This document shows, piece by piece, positions 18,573 to 28,207 of a DNA stretch of 64,000 nucleotides; within the stretch, counting starts at the first letter, position 1, and the number at the start of each line of letters is the position of its first letter. The stretch covers positions 62,001-126,000 of the forward strand of contig NZ_JAFJYB010000006.1 of NCBI RefSeq assembly GCF_018777385.1. The letters are read 5' to 3'. The DNA comes from Candidatus Symbiopectobacterium endolongispinus. Lineage in GTDB: Bacteria; Pseudomonadota; Gammaproteobacteria; Enterobacterales; Enterobacteriaceae. A model generated the notes under the pieces. The model had not been told where the DNA came from. It ran no database searches and saw nothing but the letters and a program-made list of their open reading frames with translations. The translations under genes were made by a program, and so were the position numbers.

Positions 18573-19508
18573 ATGCGATCTGACGATATTCCTCAGGACG
18601 TGTTCTACGATGCCGCTGAATGGTATGCCATTCTCTACGCGGATGATTGTACAGCAAACGAGCGCCATGCCTGGCAGCAATGGCTGAATAGCCACCCGTT
18701 GCACCAGCAGGCGTGGCTGCGTGTCGAGCAGATACATACCCGTTTTCATTCCGTCGAAAGCCCAGTGGCGTCCAGCGTATTAAGCCGTCAAGGAACCGAG
18801 CGGCGTCACCTGTTAAAACTGTTGGCGTTGATGACGCTGCTGGGTGGCGGTGCTTATAGCGTCCCTTGGGAAACCTATGCTGCGGACTATCGCACCGCCA
18901 AGGGAGAAAACCGACGCTGGGCGTTGGCAGAGGGGCTAACGCTAAACCTGAACACCGATTCAGCGCTCACACGCTATGACCAGGACGGAAAGATTGCTTC
19001 TCTGCGCCTGCTGAAAGGGGAGTGCTTGCTGGAAAGTGCAGTGCCTTACCCGTTAACGTTTTCCACCCCACAGGGGGTATTGACGTTGAATTCCCCTTGT
19101 AGGTTTGATGTGCGCTGCGATACAGGTAAAAGTACGCTGGCGGTGTTTCAGGGGGAGGTGTTGCTCCGCCCAATGAAGCAATCGCAGACGACTGTGCGCG
19201 TTAGCGCTGGACAACAAGTTACCTTTACGGATGCGGTGAGTCAGCCTCCGCAACCGGTGGAAGGCTTCCGCCAAAGCTGGCTGGATGGCGTGGTGCTGGC
19301 GGACAATATGCGGCTGGATACCTTAATGCGTGAATATGCGCGTTACCGCAACGGCTACTTTTCCCTCGACGACAAGGCGGCGGCGCTGCGTATTTCCGGC
19401 GTCTTTCCCTTACAGGATGATGAGCGTTTTTTCAGCGCCCTGACTCGCACCCTCCCAATTGTTGCAGAACGACGTTTTTCCTGGTGGATAACCCTGCGCG
19501 CCCGCTAA
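18573..19508 (+). CDS. FecR-type anti-sigma/signal relay protein
   Basis: Inner-membrane regulator that passes the signal from the receptor STN domain to the sigma factor. The N-terminal cytoplasmic DUF4880-like part (FYDAAEWYAILYADDCTANE, ERHAWQQWLNSHPLHQQAW) is followed by a hydrophobic segment (LLKLLALMTLLGGGAYSV). The periplasmic FecR domain (YRTAKGENRRWALAEGLTLN, LNTDSAL) and a C-terminal secretin/TonB-like part (LADNMRLDTLMREYARYR, ISGVFPLQDDERFF) come next. About 311 residues, the family length, with no lesion seen. ATG 18573 gives MRSDDIPQD and is preferred; the frame extends back to a TTG at 18540 inside the sigma gene. Its two partners are broken, so it is probably idle. Confidence 0.88.
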   Translation: MRSDDIPQDVFYDAAEWYAILYADDCTANERHAWQQWLNSHPLHQQAWLRVEQIHTRFHSVESPVASSVLSRQGTERRHLLKLLALMTLLGGGAYSVPWETYAADYRTAKGENRRWALAEGLTLNLNTDSALTRYDQDGKIASLRLLKGECLLESAVPYPLTFSTPQGVLTLNSPCRFDVRCDTGKSTLAVFQGEVLLRPMKQSQTTVRVSAGQQVTFTDAVSQPPQPVEGFRQSWLDGVVLADNMRLDTLMREYARYRNGYFSLDDKAAALRISGVFPLQDDERFFSALTRTLPIVAERRFSWWITLRAR

Positions 19509-19703
19509 TCCCTTCTGGTTTTTCATGTTAAAAACGCTAAGAATAGGATGGAGAAAAAGCAGATTCATTACCGGGCTTGTCTCGTGCGACTTTTATCATG
19601 TGTCTTTATCTTATGCGCAGAGAATAGTGCGATAAACTGAATGCTATTCTTGGTGTCATAAGTACGTTTGCAGGTCCGATCATTACGCATACAGGATGTC
19701 GTC

Positions 19704-20714
19704 ATGCAGTTATTGAATTTAAAGCAGGCCAGATGGCTGAGCCTGGGTTTTATGTTTGGGGGATTGCTGCTGCTGTTGTCACTACGGCTGTTAACGTGTT
19801 TTGTGGCCGGTTTTTTGGTGTATGAAATCGTCAATCTGCTGACGCCCCATTTCCAAAAAATCATCAGTGGGAAACCCGCACGCTGGGTAGTTGTGGCGAT
19901 CATCAGTACGCTGGTGGTGAGTGTGCTCAGCCTGTTGTTTGGCAGCCTGACCGGGATCGTGATGCAGGAAATGCGCGACACCTCGGCTTTCAATGCGCGT
20001 ATCGGCTTGATTCTCAATGATGTCCAACGGCACATCATGGTATATTTGCCGGGTTACTTGCCGGTGAGTGTTGAAGAGCTGCAACACGAATTTATGCGCT
20101 GGGTGCAGAAACATATCGTGATACTGCAAACCATGGGTAAAGATTTTCTGCACGGTTTTGTCACCATGTTGATTGGTATGGTGTTGGGGGCGATCGTGTC
20201 GCTGTACAACGTGCAAGAGGACACGGATAAACCGCTGCTGAAATCGGAACTGATGCGGCGTGTTTCGCTGTTGTCGATGTCCTTTCGCAATATCGTGTTC
20301 ACCCAGGTGAAAATCTCCTCGGTTAACACAATCCTCTCTGCGGTCTTTATTCTCGGGATACTGCCCTGTTTTGGCGTGCACCTGCCATTTGCCAAAACGC
20401 TGGTGGTGCTGACTTTCATCTTTGGCCTGATACCGGTAATTGGTAACCTGATATTCAACTCCATCGTGTTTATTTCTGGTTTGTCGATCTCCCTGCCGGT
20501 GGCACTGGCGGCGCTGGTTTATCTGATGCTGATTCACAAACTGGAATACTTCCTCAATGCGCAGATTGTTGGCACCCGAATCAAGGCGCACGCGTGGGAG
20601 ATCTTGCTGGCGATGTTGGTGTTTGAAGCGGCGTTTGGTATTCCGGGCGTGATTGCTGCACCGATTTACTATGCCTATCTGAAAAGTGAATTGAAGGAAG
20701 CGGCGCTGATTTAA
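19704..20714 (+). CDS. AI-2E / PerM family membrane transporter
   Basis: Polytopic inner-membrane protein of the AI-2E exporter superfamily (PF01594), about 336 residues. N-terminal helices (WLSLGFMFGGLLLLLSLRLL, CFVAGFLVYEIVNLL) precede a soluble loop with amphipathic helices and the conserved C-terminal block (LPFAKTLVVLTFIFGLIPVI, GNLIFNSIV, LEYFLNAQIVGTRIKAHAWE). The ATG at 19704 follows AGGAT; an upstream in-frame start at 19668 lacks a ribosome site. Family members export quorum signals or act in Na+/H+ exchange, so the substrate here is unknown. Intact, and followed by a stem-loop shared with the convergent GPH gene. Confidence 0.85.
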   Translation: MQLLNLKQARWLSLGFMFGGLLLLLSLRLLTCFVAGFLVYEIVNLLTPHFQKIISGKPARWVVVAIISTLVVSVLSLLFGSLTGIVMQEMRDTSAFNARIGLILNDVQRHIMVYLPGYLPVSVEELQHEFMRWVQKHIVILQTMGKDFLHGFVTMLIGMVLGAIVSLYNVQEDTDKPLLKSELMRRVSLLSMSFRNIVFTQVKISSVNTILSAVFILGILPCFGVHLPFAKTLVVLTFIFGLIPVIGNLIFNSIVFISGLSISLPVALAALVYLMLIHKLEYFLNAQIVGTRIKAHAWEILLAMLVFEAAFGIPGVIAAPIYYAYLKSELKEAALI

Positions 20715-20727
20715 GGTGGGGAAATAT

Positions 20728-20751
20728 GTCAGCCCGCGAGTGCGGGCTGAC
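20728..20751. terminator. stem-loop between convergent genes
   Basis: GTCAGCCCGC / GCGGGCTGAC around a 4-base loop, between the AI-2E family gene and the GPH symporter. It probably terminates both. Confidence 0.65.
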
Positions 20752-20759
20752 AGAAGGTA

Positions 20760-22288
20760 TTAGCGTTCAGAAGTGGCAACTTGCGGTGCAACGGCTTCCG
20801 GTTGCACGCCCAGTGGGTTATTGCCCCAGCACTGTTCGTACTTCCAGCCGGTCAACTCTTCTGCGACCGCTCTGGCGCGTACCGGCACATCGGCGATAGC
20901 GCCACCGGCCTTGATACGCGCAATCTCTTCCAGCAGGATAGCGTGATTTTCACGATCTAGCTTCATCTGTGTGGTGTAGTAGATGGCGACCAGTGCTAGC
21001 CCGATAACCCCCGGAGAGAACACTCCGACAATCGCCAACACGGCGCTTTCAGGCTGTGCGGCATGGCCAGAAACAAAACCGAACTGCGTCAGCGTCCATC
21101 CCATGGCGAACACAATAACTGAGCGCACCATTTTGCCTGCGAAAGTCATGGCACCGGCGTAAATCCCTTCGCGAAGACGGCCCGTCAGCACTTCATCCAC
21201 ATCGGCCAGGAAGGTGTAGACCGTCCACGGAATGTAGTAGATACCGCCGGTATTCAGACCAAAAATAGCGGTAATCCCAAACAGCACGGCGATGGTGGCA
21301 CCGTCTGACCAGTTGGAGAAGTACAGCGCGGCATAAGCGATAACTCTCACGATAACCACCATCAGTGCCAAACGGAACGGACGCGCAAAGCCCATTTTCA
21401 CGCAGATGCCGATGAATGCGGCGGTTGAGATAAGCTGCATGATGGAGCTAAAGCTGTTCAACTGCGAGACCAACGCGGTGTTTTGCTTTAACCCGAAGAC
21501 GATGAAGTAGGTAAAAGCGGAAGCAAATAACCATTCAGCGCCAAAACCGAACAAGTACATCCCCAGGTGCTTGCGGAAAATACGCAAACGGAAGGTGGAA
21601 AGCATGTACACGCTCAGTTTTTTCAGCGTTTGCCACAGGTTAGCGGTTTTTTCATGCACCAGTTCATTCAACTGGCGTTCCCAGGAGGTGGTGTACAGGG
21701 CAATCATTGCCGCGCACATGATGAACCCGTAGGTCAGACCGGTGTAAAAGAACGGCGTGGCGGAGTCTTTACCGTAGATAGCGATAAATTGGCCGGGGAT
21801 AAAGGCAGCCAGGAAGTTAGCCATCTTACCGAAAATGGCTTTAGAACCGGTCAACTTGGAGCGGATCTTGAAGTCGTGCGTCATTTCGGTCGCCAACGTT
21901 TCGTATGGCACCATAATGGAGGTGTAAATCAGCTCAAACAGCACGTAGGTCGCCATGTATTACCAGAAGCCGAAGCCACTAACCCACAGCAACGGATAGA
22001 CCAGCACCAGTGGCACACACCCAGCAGAATAAAGAAACGGCGGCGCCCAAACAGGCGGCCCAGCCGGGTATTGTGGAAGTTATCACTGACATAACCCATC
22101 ACAGGATTGCTGATGGCATCGATGATACTGGCAACGGAGAAAATGGACGCCGCTTCAACCAGCGTAAGCCCACAAAAGGTGGTATAGAAATACATCAGCC
22201 ATGCGCCGCTGATCGCCAACGCGCCGCTGCCGAGCAGGTTTGCGCTGCCGTAGCAGAACGTGTGCTTAAAGGTGATAGGTTTACTCAT
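20760..22288 (-). pseudogene. GPH-family sugar:cation symporter (TogT/MelB-like), two lesions
   Basis: Inner-membrane symporter of the glycoside-pentoside-hexuronide family. The N-terminus (SKPITFKHTFCYGSANLLGS, WLMYFYTTFCGLTLVEAASI) resembles what I recall of the oligogalacturonide transporter TogT; this substrate guess is weak. The family motif is VMGYVSDNFHNTRLGRLFGR. Lesions: the CA run at 22014-22020 carries one extra dinucleotide, shifting the frame after FILLG, and TAA at 21960-21962 interrupts FGFW/YMATYVLFE (a Tyr codon TAC or TAT fits). After repair it is about 508 residues, a little longer than most. Start ATG 22288. A hexuronate-type dehydrogenase gene lies nearby. Confidence 0.8.
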
Positions 22289-22853
22289 GATCAATTTCCC
22301 TACATTTTTTTAAAAAAAATTCATTTTTTATGAACCGACATCCCTACCATTTGCTCTATTCCTATGAAAGTAAACTGAGGATCCCGCTTTTAGGGTGATT
22401 TAATGGCAATTTGTCAACTTGATCATGAAATTACATTTTCTAATTTGACCGCGATTATATGATGTAACCTCTTATTTATAATAACGCAATGCGATAATTT
22501 ATTATCGCAACACAATAAGATTTGGTTTTATCTCATTCTGAATGAGGAACCTATGGCGCTATTAACTGCTAAAGAAAGGTGATCTTCATCATAAAAACAG
22601 ATGAATGCGGAGATGTGACATTTCATGGTCGAGAACAGCCTTCAGCCGGTGTTGCCAGTCACGTTAGGCATGTCGAAAACAGAGAGTGGGAGATGTGGGG
22701 AAAATGCATCTGTTGCAAATGCTACCGGTGTCGCGGTTGCTACCACGATCGCAATCGTTTTTACTCACAAACTGATACCATCAGAGGGCAGAATTCGTTG
22801 CTGTCTGGGAGCAGCGGAAATAACACAGCCAATTAATTTAATTAAAAAACCCT
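22289..22853. other. intergenic stretch without a recognisable gene
   Basis: 565 bp between the GPH gene start and the small Xre gene, AT-rich near 22310-22560. Frames of 85-95 codons in 22579-22912 match nothing I know and do not show the DUF2975-type membrane protein that often precedes this kind of Xre gene. A decayed partner is possible but unproven. Confidence 0.35.
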
Positions 22854-23063
22854 ATGCCAATAATAATAAATCTGGATGTGGTGCTGGCACAAAAGAAGAT
22901 GCGATCGCGTGAGCTGGCCCAACGTATCGGCATTACCGAACAAAATTTGTCATTATTAAAATCAGGTAAGGTGAAAAGCATTCGCTTTGCAACGTTGGAA
23001 AAAATCTGTTAGGTACTGGAATGCCAGCCAGGCGACATTCTTGCTTGTCGCCGGGAAGAGTAG
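22854..23063 (+). pseudogene. small Xre/Cro-type regulator (YozG-like), nonsense mutation
   Basis: DNA-binding protein of 69 codons made almost wholly of a helix-turn-helix: MRSRELAQRIGITEQNLSLL, then KSGKVKSIRFATLEKIC and the ending VLECQPGDILACRREE typical of the Cro/CI group that accompanies DUF2975 proteins. TAG at 23010-23012 replaces the residue between EKIC and VLEC, usually Glu or Lys. As read, 52 residues remain, still including the recognition helix. Confidence 0.8.
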
Positions 23064-23091
23064 CGATGCGGTGTGGTGATTGAGTGTGGTG

Positions 23092-24569
23092 TTAGTCGGA
23101 CAGATTTTGGGCCAGTTCGGTGACAACGGCCAACGCGCCTTTGTCACGCAGGCGCAAGTAGACGTCGGTCAACGCGTGTACCAACGGCAGGTCGGTGCGC
23201 AGGTCATCACCAAATACCGCCGTCAGCGCCAGTAGGCCCTGTACGCGAGCTTCATCGTCCGGAGTGGATGCCACTATGCTCCGTAAGGCTGTCTTCAGCG
23301 GATCGCGAATATCAATCGCCGCGCCGCGATCGTCGATCCCGCCAATATAGCGCATCTATCCAGCCACACCGAGGATCAGCGCTTCGCAACGGCTGTCATT
23401 CCGCCGATGCCAGCGCAACCCGTCGAGCAGGCGCTGCGGTAACTTTTGCGATCCGTCCATGGCTATCTGCCAGGTGCGATGGTGCAGCGCAGGGTTGGCA
23501 AAGCGCGCGAACAGACGTTCGGCATAGTCTGTCAGATCAACGCCGGAGATGGTTAACGTCGGGGCTTATTCTGCCAGCATCAGGTGGCGCACAGCCCGGC
23601 GGAAGTGCGCATCGGACATGCAGTCGCTGATATGGGCGTAACCCGCAATATAGCCGATATAAGCTAAAAACGAGTGGCTGCCGTTCAGCATCCTGAGCTT
23701 CATGGTTTCATAAGGTGCAACATCCTCTACCAGTTGTACCCCTGCCGCCTCCCAATGCGGTCTGCCCAGTGTAAAATGATCCTCCACAACCCATTGAATA
23801 TAAGGCTCACAGGCAATAGCACAGGGATCGTCAACGCCAATCGCCTGCGCCACCTCGCGCAGTGTTTGCGCAGTCGCGGCAGGCACGATGCGATCCACCA
23901 TGGTGGAAGGGAAAGCCACTTCACGTTCAATCCATGCTGCCAGCGTGGGGGCAATCAGGCGGGCAAAATCAAGCACCGCGCGTTGGGCGGCCTTGCCGTT
24001 TTCTGGCATGTTATCGCAGGAGAGCACGCTAAAAGGGGAAATACCCTGCGCGTGGCGGCGGCGCAACGCTTCGGTAATGATGCCCGGCACTGTGGATAAC
24101 GCAAATCATGCTGGATATGGGCATTGGTGGTGTCCAGATTGCCGTGTGCCCCCGCCAGACAATAGCCTTTTTCCGTAATGGTCAGGGAGACAATCTCCGT
24201 TTGCGCATCGGCAAGCTGTGCCAAAATGGCCTCTTTGCCTTCAACGGCAGCGTGCAGCGAGGCGCACACTGCGCCCACTACGATAGCCTGATTGCCACTT
24301 TCCACTTTTTCCAACACGGTAAACAGGCGCTGCTGTTCACGCAGCGTTGAAATCAGGCTGTCATAGCTTAACAGCACCACCTCGCACAACCCCCAATCCC
24401 CGCCTTCTTGGTTAAGAACGCGGTGCGTGAGTAGCGCCTGATGGGCTCGGTGAAAAGCGCCAAACCCAATATGTACAATACGCGGGCGAAGGGCTAGGCG
24501 ATCGTAGCGAGGTACATCGACATTTTTCGGCAGGGTTATAGTGGCGATACTTTGCTTTTTATCAGTCAT
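23092..24569 (-). pseudogene. uxuB: mannitol dehydrogenase-family oxidoreductase (UxuB-like), three lesions
   Basis: Cytoplasmic NAD-dependent sugar-acid dehydrogenase, most like fructuronate reductase (fructuronate to mannonate). Matches E. coli UxuB: RIVHIGFGAFHRAHQALLTH, VSLTITEKGYC, SPFSVLSCDNMPENG, FPSTMVDRIVPAAT, KLRMLNGSHSFLAYIGYIAG with the catalytic Lys/Asn/His set, and TWQIAMDGSQKLPQRLLDGL. Lesions: one base missing near 24092 (after RYPQ); TAA at 23566-23568 before APTLTI; TAG at 23356-23358 where GVAGW has its conserved Trp. The gene could also belong to the YdfI/YeiQ group. Together with the nearby GPH symporter it suggests a lost hexuronate route. Confidence 0.85.
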
Positions 24570-24772
24570 TTATTTGTTTTTTTGCAGGTGATCATGAGCT
24601 AAAGGTAGCTGTGATTTTGCACTGGCGCAACGGGGGGATCCAGGAGGAGAAAACTTATGCTCGTTTCTCCTAACTTATCGCGTTTTCTTCTAGCTGCGGC
24701 TCAGTCGCGGCGATTTTTGTCTGCTATTTTAGGAAGATACCTACCATCCACACGCATAGAAAGGTCTGTGCG

Positions 24773-26056
24773 ATGAAACTGGAATCCCTCGTGTTACACC
24801 ACGGCTATACCTCAGAAGCAACCACCAAATCTGCTGCCGTGCCGATTTACCAGACAACCTCTTACACGTTTGATGATACGCAGCATGGCGCTGACCTGTT
24901 CGATCTCAAAGTGGCGGGCAATATCTACAGTCGCATCATGAATCCTACCAACGCGGTGCTGGAAGCGCGTTTGGCAGCGATTGAAGGTGGGATCGGCGCA
25001 TTGGCGCTCGCCTCGGGTATGGCGGCGATTACCTATGCGCTGCAAGCGCTGACGCAGATGGGGGACAATATTGTCAGCACCAGCCAACTGTACGGTGGCA
25101 CTTATAACCTGTTTGCACATACGTTGCCGCGTCAGGGGATTGAAGTACGTATGTTTTCTGCCGAGGATTTCGCCGCGCTTGACGCGTTGATTGACGAGCG
25201 CACCAAGGCGGTATTCTGTGAATCCATCGGCAATCCGGCGGGCAACGTGGTCGATATCGCACAGATTGCTGCCATCGCCCATCGCCACGGCGTGCCGGTG
25301 ATTGTCGATAACACGGTGGCATCGTCGGTGTTGTGTCGCCCGTTCGAACACGGGGCTGATATCGTGGTGCATTCCCTGACCAAATATATCGGCGGGCACG
25401 GTTCCACGATTGGTGGCGCCATTATCGATAGCGGCAAATTTGACTGGGTTGCCAACAAGGAGCGCTTCCCTCTGCTCAGCGAACCGGACCCCTCTTACCG
25501 CGGCGTGGTGTACACCGAGGCATTCGGCCCGGCGGCGTATATTGGTCGCTGCCGTGTTGTCCCGCTGCGCAATACCGGTGCGGCGCTATCGCCTCACAGC
25601 GCCTTTTTGTTATTACAGGGGTTGGAAACGCTTAGTATGCGCATTGAGCGCCATTGCAGCAATGCCGAAGCGTTGGCGAACTATCTCTCGTCTCATCCTC
25701 TGGTTACCTGGGTGAACTACGCAGCCTTACCGGACAGCCCGTATAAACCGACGTGCGACAAAATTTCTGGGGGCAAAGCCTCGGGAATTATCAGTTTTGG
25801 CATCAAGGGCGGCAAAGCGGCTGGCGGACGTTTTATCGATGCGTTGCAGATGATCCTGCGGTTGGTGAACATTGGTGATGCCAAATCACTGGCATGCCAT
25901 CCGGCCACGACCACGCACCGTCAACTCAACGCACAAGAGTTAGCACGCGCGGGGGTGAGTGAAGATCTGGTGCGTATCTCCGTCGGGATTGAGCACATTG
26001 ACGATATTATTGCGGATGTGTCGCAGGCGCTTGAGGCTTCACAGCGCGGAGCATAA
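24773..26056 (+). CDS. O-acetylhomoserine sulfhydrylase / aminocarboxypropyltransferase (MetY type)
   Basis: Cytoplasmic PLP enzyme of the Cys/Met metabolism family, 427 residues, intact. Features: N-terminal substrate loop YQTTSYTFDDTQHGADLF, YSRIMNPT, cofactor-binding ASGMAAI and SQLYGGTY, Asp of VIVDNTVAS, PLP lysine in SLTKYIGGHG, C-terminal IGDAKSLACHPATTTHRQL. The length and ending fit MetY rather than the shorter MetB/MetC. It would make homocysteine from O-acetylhomoserine and sulfide, or degrade such thioethers. Enterobacteria normally use O-succinylhomoserine, so this may act with imported or methanethiol-type substrates. Monocistronic, with a terminator-like stem after it. Confidence 0.88.
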   Translation: MKLESLVLHHGYTSEATTKSAAVPIYQTTSYTFDDTQHGADLFDLKVAGNIYSRIMNPTNAVLEARLAAIEGGIGALALASGMAAITYALQALTQMGDNIVSTSQLYGGTYNLFAHTLPRQGIEVRMFSAEDFAALDALIDERTKAVFCESIGNPAGNVVDIAQIAAIAHRHGVPVIVDNTVASSVLCRPFEHGADIVVHSLTKYIGGHGSTIGGAIIDSGKFDWVANKERFPLLSEPDPSYRGVVYTEAFGPAAYIGRCRVVPLRNTGAALSPHSAFLLLQGLETLSMRIERHCSNAEALANYLSSHPLVTWVNYAALPDSPYKPTCDKISGGKASGIISFGIKGGKAAGGRFIDALQMILRLVNIGDAKSLACHPATTTHRQLNAQELARAGVSEDLVRISVGIEHIDDIIADVSQALEASQRGA

Positions 26057-26100
26057 CAGGGCGTTGCAGAAAGGGTGGTGTGAGCAGGGATGCTCGATAA

Positions 26101-26124
26101 ATTCCCCGGCGGATGCCGGGGAAT
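26101..26124. terminator. stem-loop between convergent metY-type and ldt genes
   Basis: ATTCCCCGGC / GCCGGGGAAT around GGAT, a perfect 10-bp stem between the two stops (26056 and 26146). Confidence 0.65.
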
Positions 26125-26145
26125 ACAGGCATGCAACTGCGGCAA

Positions 26146-27124
26146 TCAGGAACGGTTGGCATCCGTTTGCGGTGCAGTTGTTTCAACCGGCTACTGAACT
26201 TCATCCGGTACGGCAATCGGCGCGTCTTGCGGTGCCAGTGTTTCTAAAGGTTGTGCAGGTTCCTGCGCACCGTTGATCTTGGTCGGCATGCCGGAACGCG
26301 TTCTGATAGCGCTATCCACATCGCTGGTGTTCACGCTCGCGTCAGCAATCACTTTGCTGACTTTGGCGGTGATGGTGATCGGGGTCGGCGAGTCGGAGTG
26401 GAACTCTTCTACGGTACGAGACAGCGGATCGTGCACTTCAACGTAGCGGGAACCGTCTGGCTCAACGGTGGCTTTTACCGGCTCATTGATAAACTGAACG
26501 CTGGTGCCAACTGGCACGTTGTTGAACAGGAATTTGATGTCGTCAGCGCGCAGACGCACGCAACCGTGGCTCACTCGCAGGCCGATACCGAAGTTGGCGT
26601 TGGTGCCGTGAATCGCATACAAGTTGCCGATGTAGAGCGCATACAGCCCCATCGGGTTATCCTGACCTGCCGGATAGACTTTTGGCAGATACTCGCCGCG
26701 TGCTGCATATTCAGCGTGCATTTTGGCGGTTGGCGTCCAGGTTGGACCCCGCTTTTTTACGCTGTACGCTGGTGGTCCAGTTGACCGGCGTATCTTTACC
26801 CAGTTCACCGATGCCGATAGGCAATACGATGACGGTTTTGCTGCCTTTCGGATAGTAGTACAGGCGCATTTCGGCGCTGTTGATAACGATGCCTTCGCGC
26901 GGCGCATCTGGCAGGATCAACTGCTGCGGAATGATCATTTTGCTGCCCGGTTGCGGCAGGTAGACATCCGCATTCTGGTTCGCTTCCATCAGGTTGCTCA
27001 GGCCCATTTGGTATTGGGCAGCAAAGGCTTCCAACGGCAGCGGATAAACAACGGCAAATGCTGATTGACTGGAAGCAGCAGCGGCCAGAAGGGTGGTTAA
27101 GATCGCGCGAATACTCATCTTCAT
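26146..27124 (-). pseudogene. ldtB: L,D-transpeptidase (ErfK/YbiS/LdtB family), three lesions
   Basis: Periplasmic enzyme that links Braun lipoprotein to meso-diaminopimelate of peptidoglycan. Signal peptide ends SQSAFAV. The YkuD domain shows TKINWTT-like [39 protein letters not shown] and the catalytic cysteine in [16 protein letters not shown]. Lesions: an extra G near 26748 shifts the frame after RKKAG; TAG at 26191-26193 cuts off the last 15 residues; and YPLP is joined directly to [11 protein letters not shown], whereas E. coli LdtB has about 22 more residues there (part of the LysM-like N-domain), apparently lost in frame. After repair it ends at 26146. Confidence 0.9.
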
Positions 27125-27249
27125 ATCTTTATTGAGTGTGTGATGCCCGAAGGACTGCTGTGGTGTCAGTTGTTGTTAGCGGTTGAACCGCCCGGATGCG
27201 CATTATATGGCCAGAACGGCCCCGGAGGGAAATAGCATGTGCAATGAAT

Positions 27250-27282
27250 CACATTTTTTGCCTCTGGGAGGCAAAAAATGTG
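27250..27282. repeat. perfect 15-bp-arm hairpin downstream of the ABC operon
   Basis: CACATTTTTTGCCTC / GAGGCAAAAAATGTG with a 3-base loop. The T-run is on the 5' side on both strands, so it is not a standard terminator. It sits between the ATPase stop (27407) and the ldt start (27124). Confidence 0.55.
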
Positions 27283-27334
27283 GGAATAGCGGTCATTGAG
27301 ACCTTCGTGATGTCACTCTCGCCCTTTTTTTGTC

Positions 27335-27354
27335 ATTCCCGCGCAGACGGGAAT
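27335..27354. repeat. dRS3-like element (ATTCCC-N8-GGGAAT)
   Basis: A 20-bp unit ATTCCC, 8 bases, GGGAAT, the same form as the dispersed dRS3 repeat known from Neisseria and similar to short repeats in other proteobacteria. Only one copy was noticed in this window. Confidence 0.4.
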
Positions 27355-27406
27355 CTCCTGCAGGCGAAACACATTCTTTCTGCCTGAGGGCCGAGGACGA
27401 CAGGCG

Positions 27407-28207
27407 TTAGATAAAGCGGCTCAGGAAGGCCTGGGTGCGCGGATGTTGCGGTGTAACCAGCACATCATCCGGGCGACCTTGCTCAACCACTACGCCTTCA
27501 TCAAGAAAGATCACCCGATCGGCGGTTTCGCGGGCAAAACTGATCTCATGGGTGACGACGATCATGGTCAAGCCTTGCTCTGCCAGCGATCGCATCGTTG
27601 CCAGCACTTCTCCGACCAGCTCGGGATCGAGTGCCGAGGTGGGTTCGTCAAACAGCATCACGGTCGGACGAATAGCCAGCGCACGCGCAATGGCGACACG
27701 CTGCTGCTGCCCGCCGGACAGATGGCGCGGATAGGCATCCGCTTTGTGTTCCAGCCCAACGCGTTTTAGCAGGGCCATAGCATAGGTCTGTGCTTCCTGG
27801 CGATCCTGATTATGCACACCGACCGGCGCTTCAATGATGTTCTGCAACACGGTCATATGGGGATAGAGGTTGAACTGTTGGAACACCATGCCGATGTGAC
27901 TACGTTGGCGGGCAATGTCGCATGCTGACAGGGGATAGAGTTTCTCACCGCGCAACTGATAGCCGATTTGTTCATCGCCCATCATGATATAGCCTTCATC
28001 CATCGTTTCCAGATGGTTGATGCAGCGTAGGAAGGTGGGTTTTCCTGAACCAGATGGCCCCAAAATCACTACAGTTTCGCCGATGTTCACATCCAGATCG
28101 ATTCCGCGCAGCACATGATTGTCGCCAAAATATTTGTGGACGTTGCGCGCACGTACCAGCGGCGTTTGCTCACCGGATGTTGTCGCGGCGCAATGCGGCT
28201 TGCTCAT
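27407..28207 (-). CDS. polar amino acid ABC transporter ATPase with altered Walker A
   Basis: Cytoplasmic ATP-binding subunit of an amino acid importer (PAAT family, GlnQ/HisP type), 266 residues. Q-loop [18 protein letters not shown], signature [17 protein letters not shown], Walker [15 protein letters not shown] and switch VVTHE are normal. The Walker A reads [11 protein letters not shown]: the Ser/Thr after the invariant Lys, which coordinates Mg2+, is Pro (codon CCC). One T-to-C change from TCC would do this. ATP hydrolysis is expected to fail. Overlaps the permease gene by 4 bp (ATGA). Confidence 0.9.
   Translation of the reverse strand: MSKPHCAATTSGEQTPLVRARNVHKYFGDNHVLRGIDLDVNIGETVVILGPSGSGKPTFLRCINHLETMDEGYIMMGDEQIGYQLRGEKLYPLSACDIARQRSHIGMVFQQFNLYPHMTVLQNIIEAPVGVHNQDRQEAQTYAMALLKRVGLEHKADAYPRHLSGGQQQRVAIARALAIRPTVMLFDEPTSALDPELVGEVLATMRSLAEQGLTMIVVTHEISFARETADRVIFLDEGVVVEQGRPDDVLVTPQHPRTQAFLSRFI

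Noticed and set aside
22579-22912. Two overlapping frames before the small Xre gene as a DUF2975 partner
   Set aside because: The translations show no DUF2975 membrane helices or motifs; noted only as an unassigned stretch.
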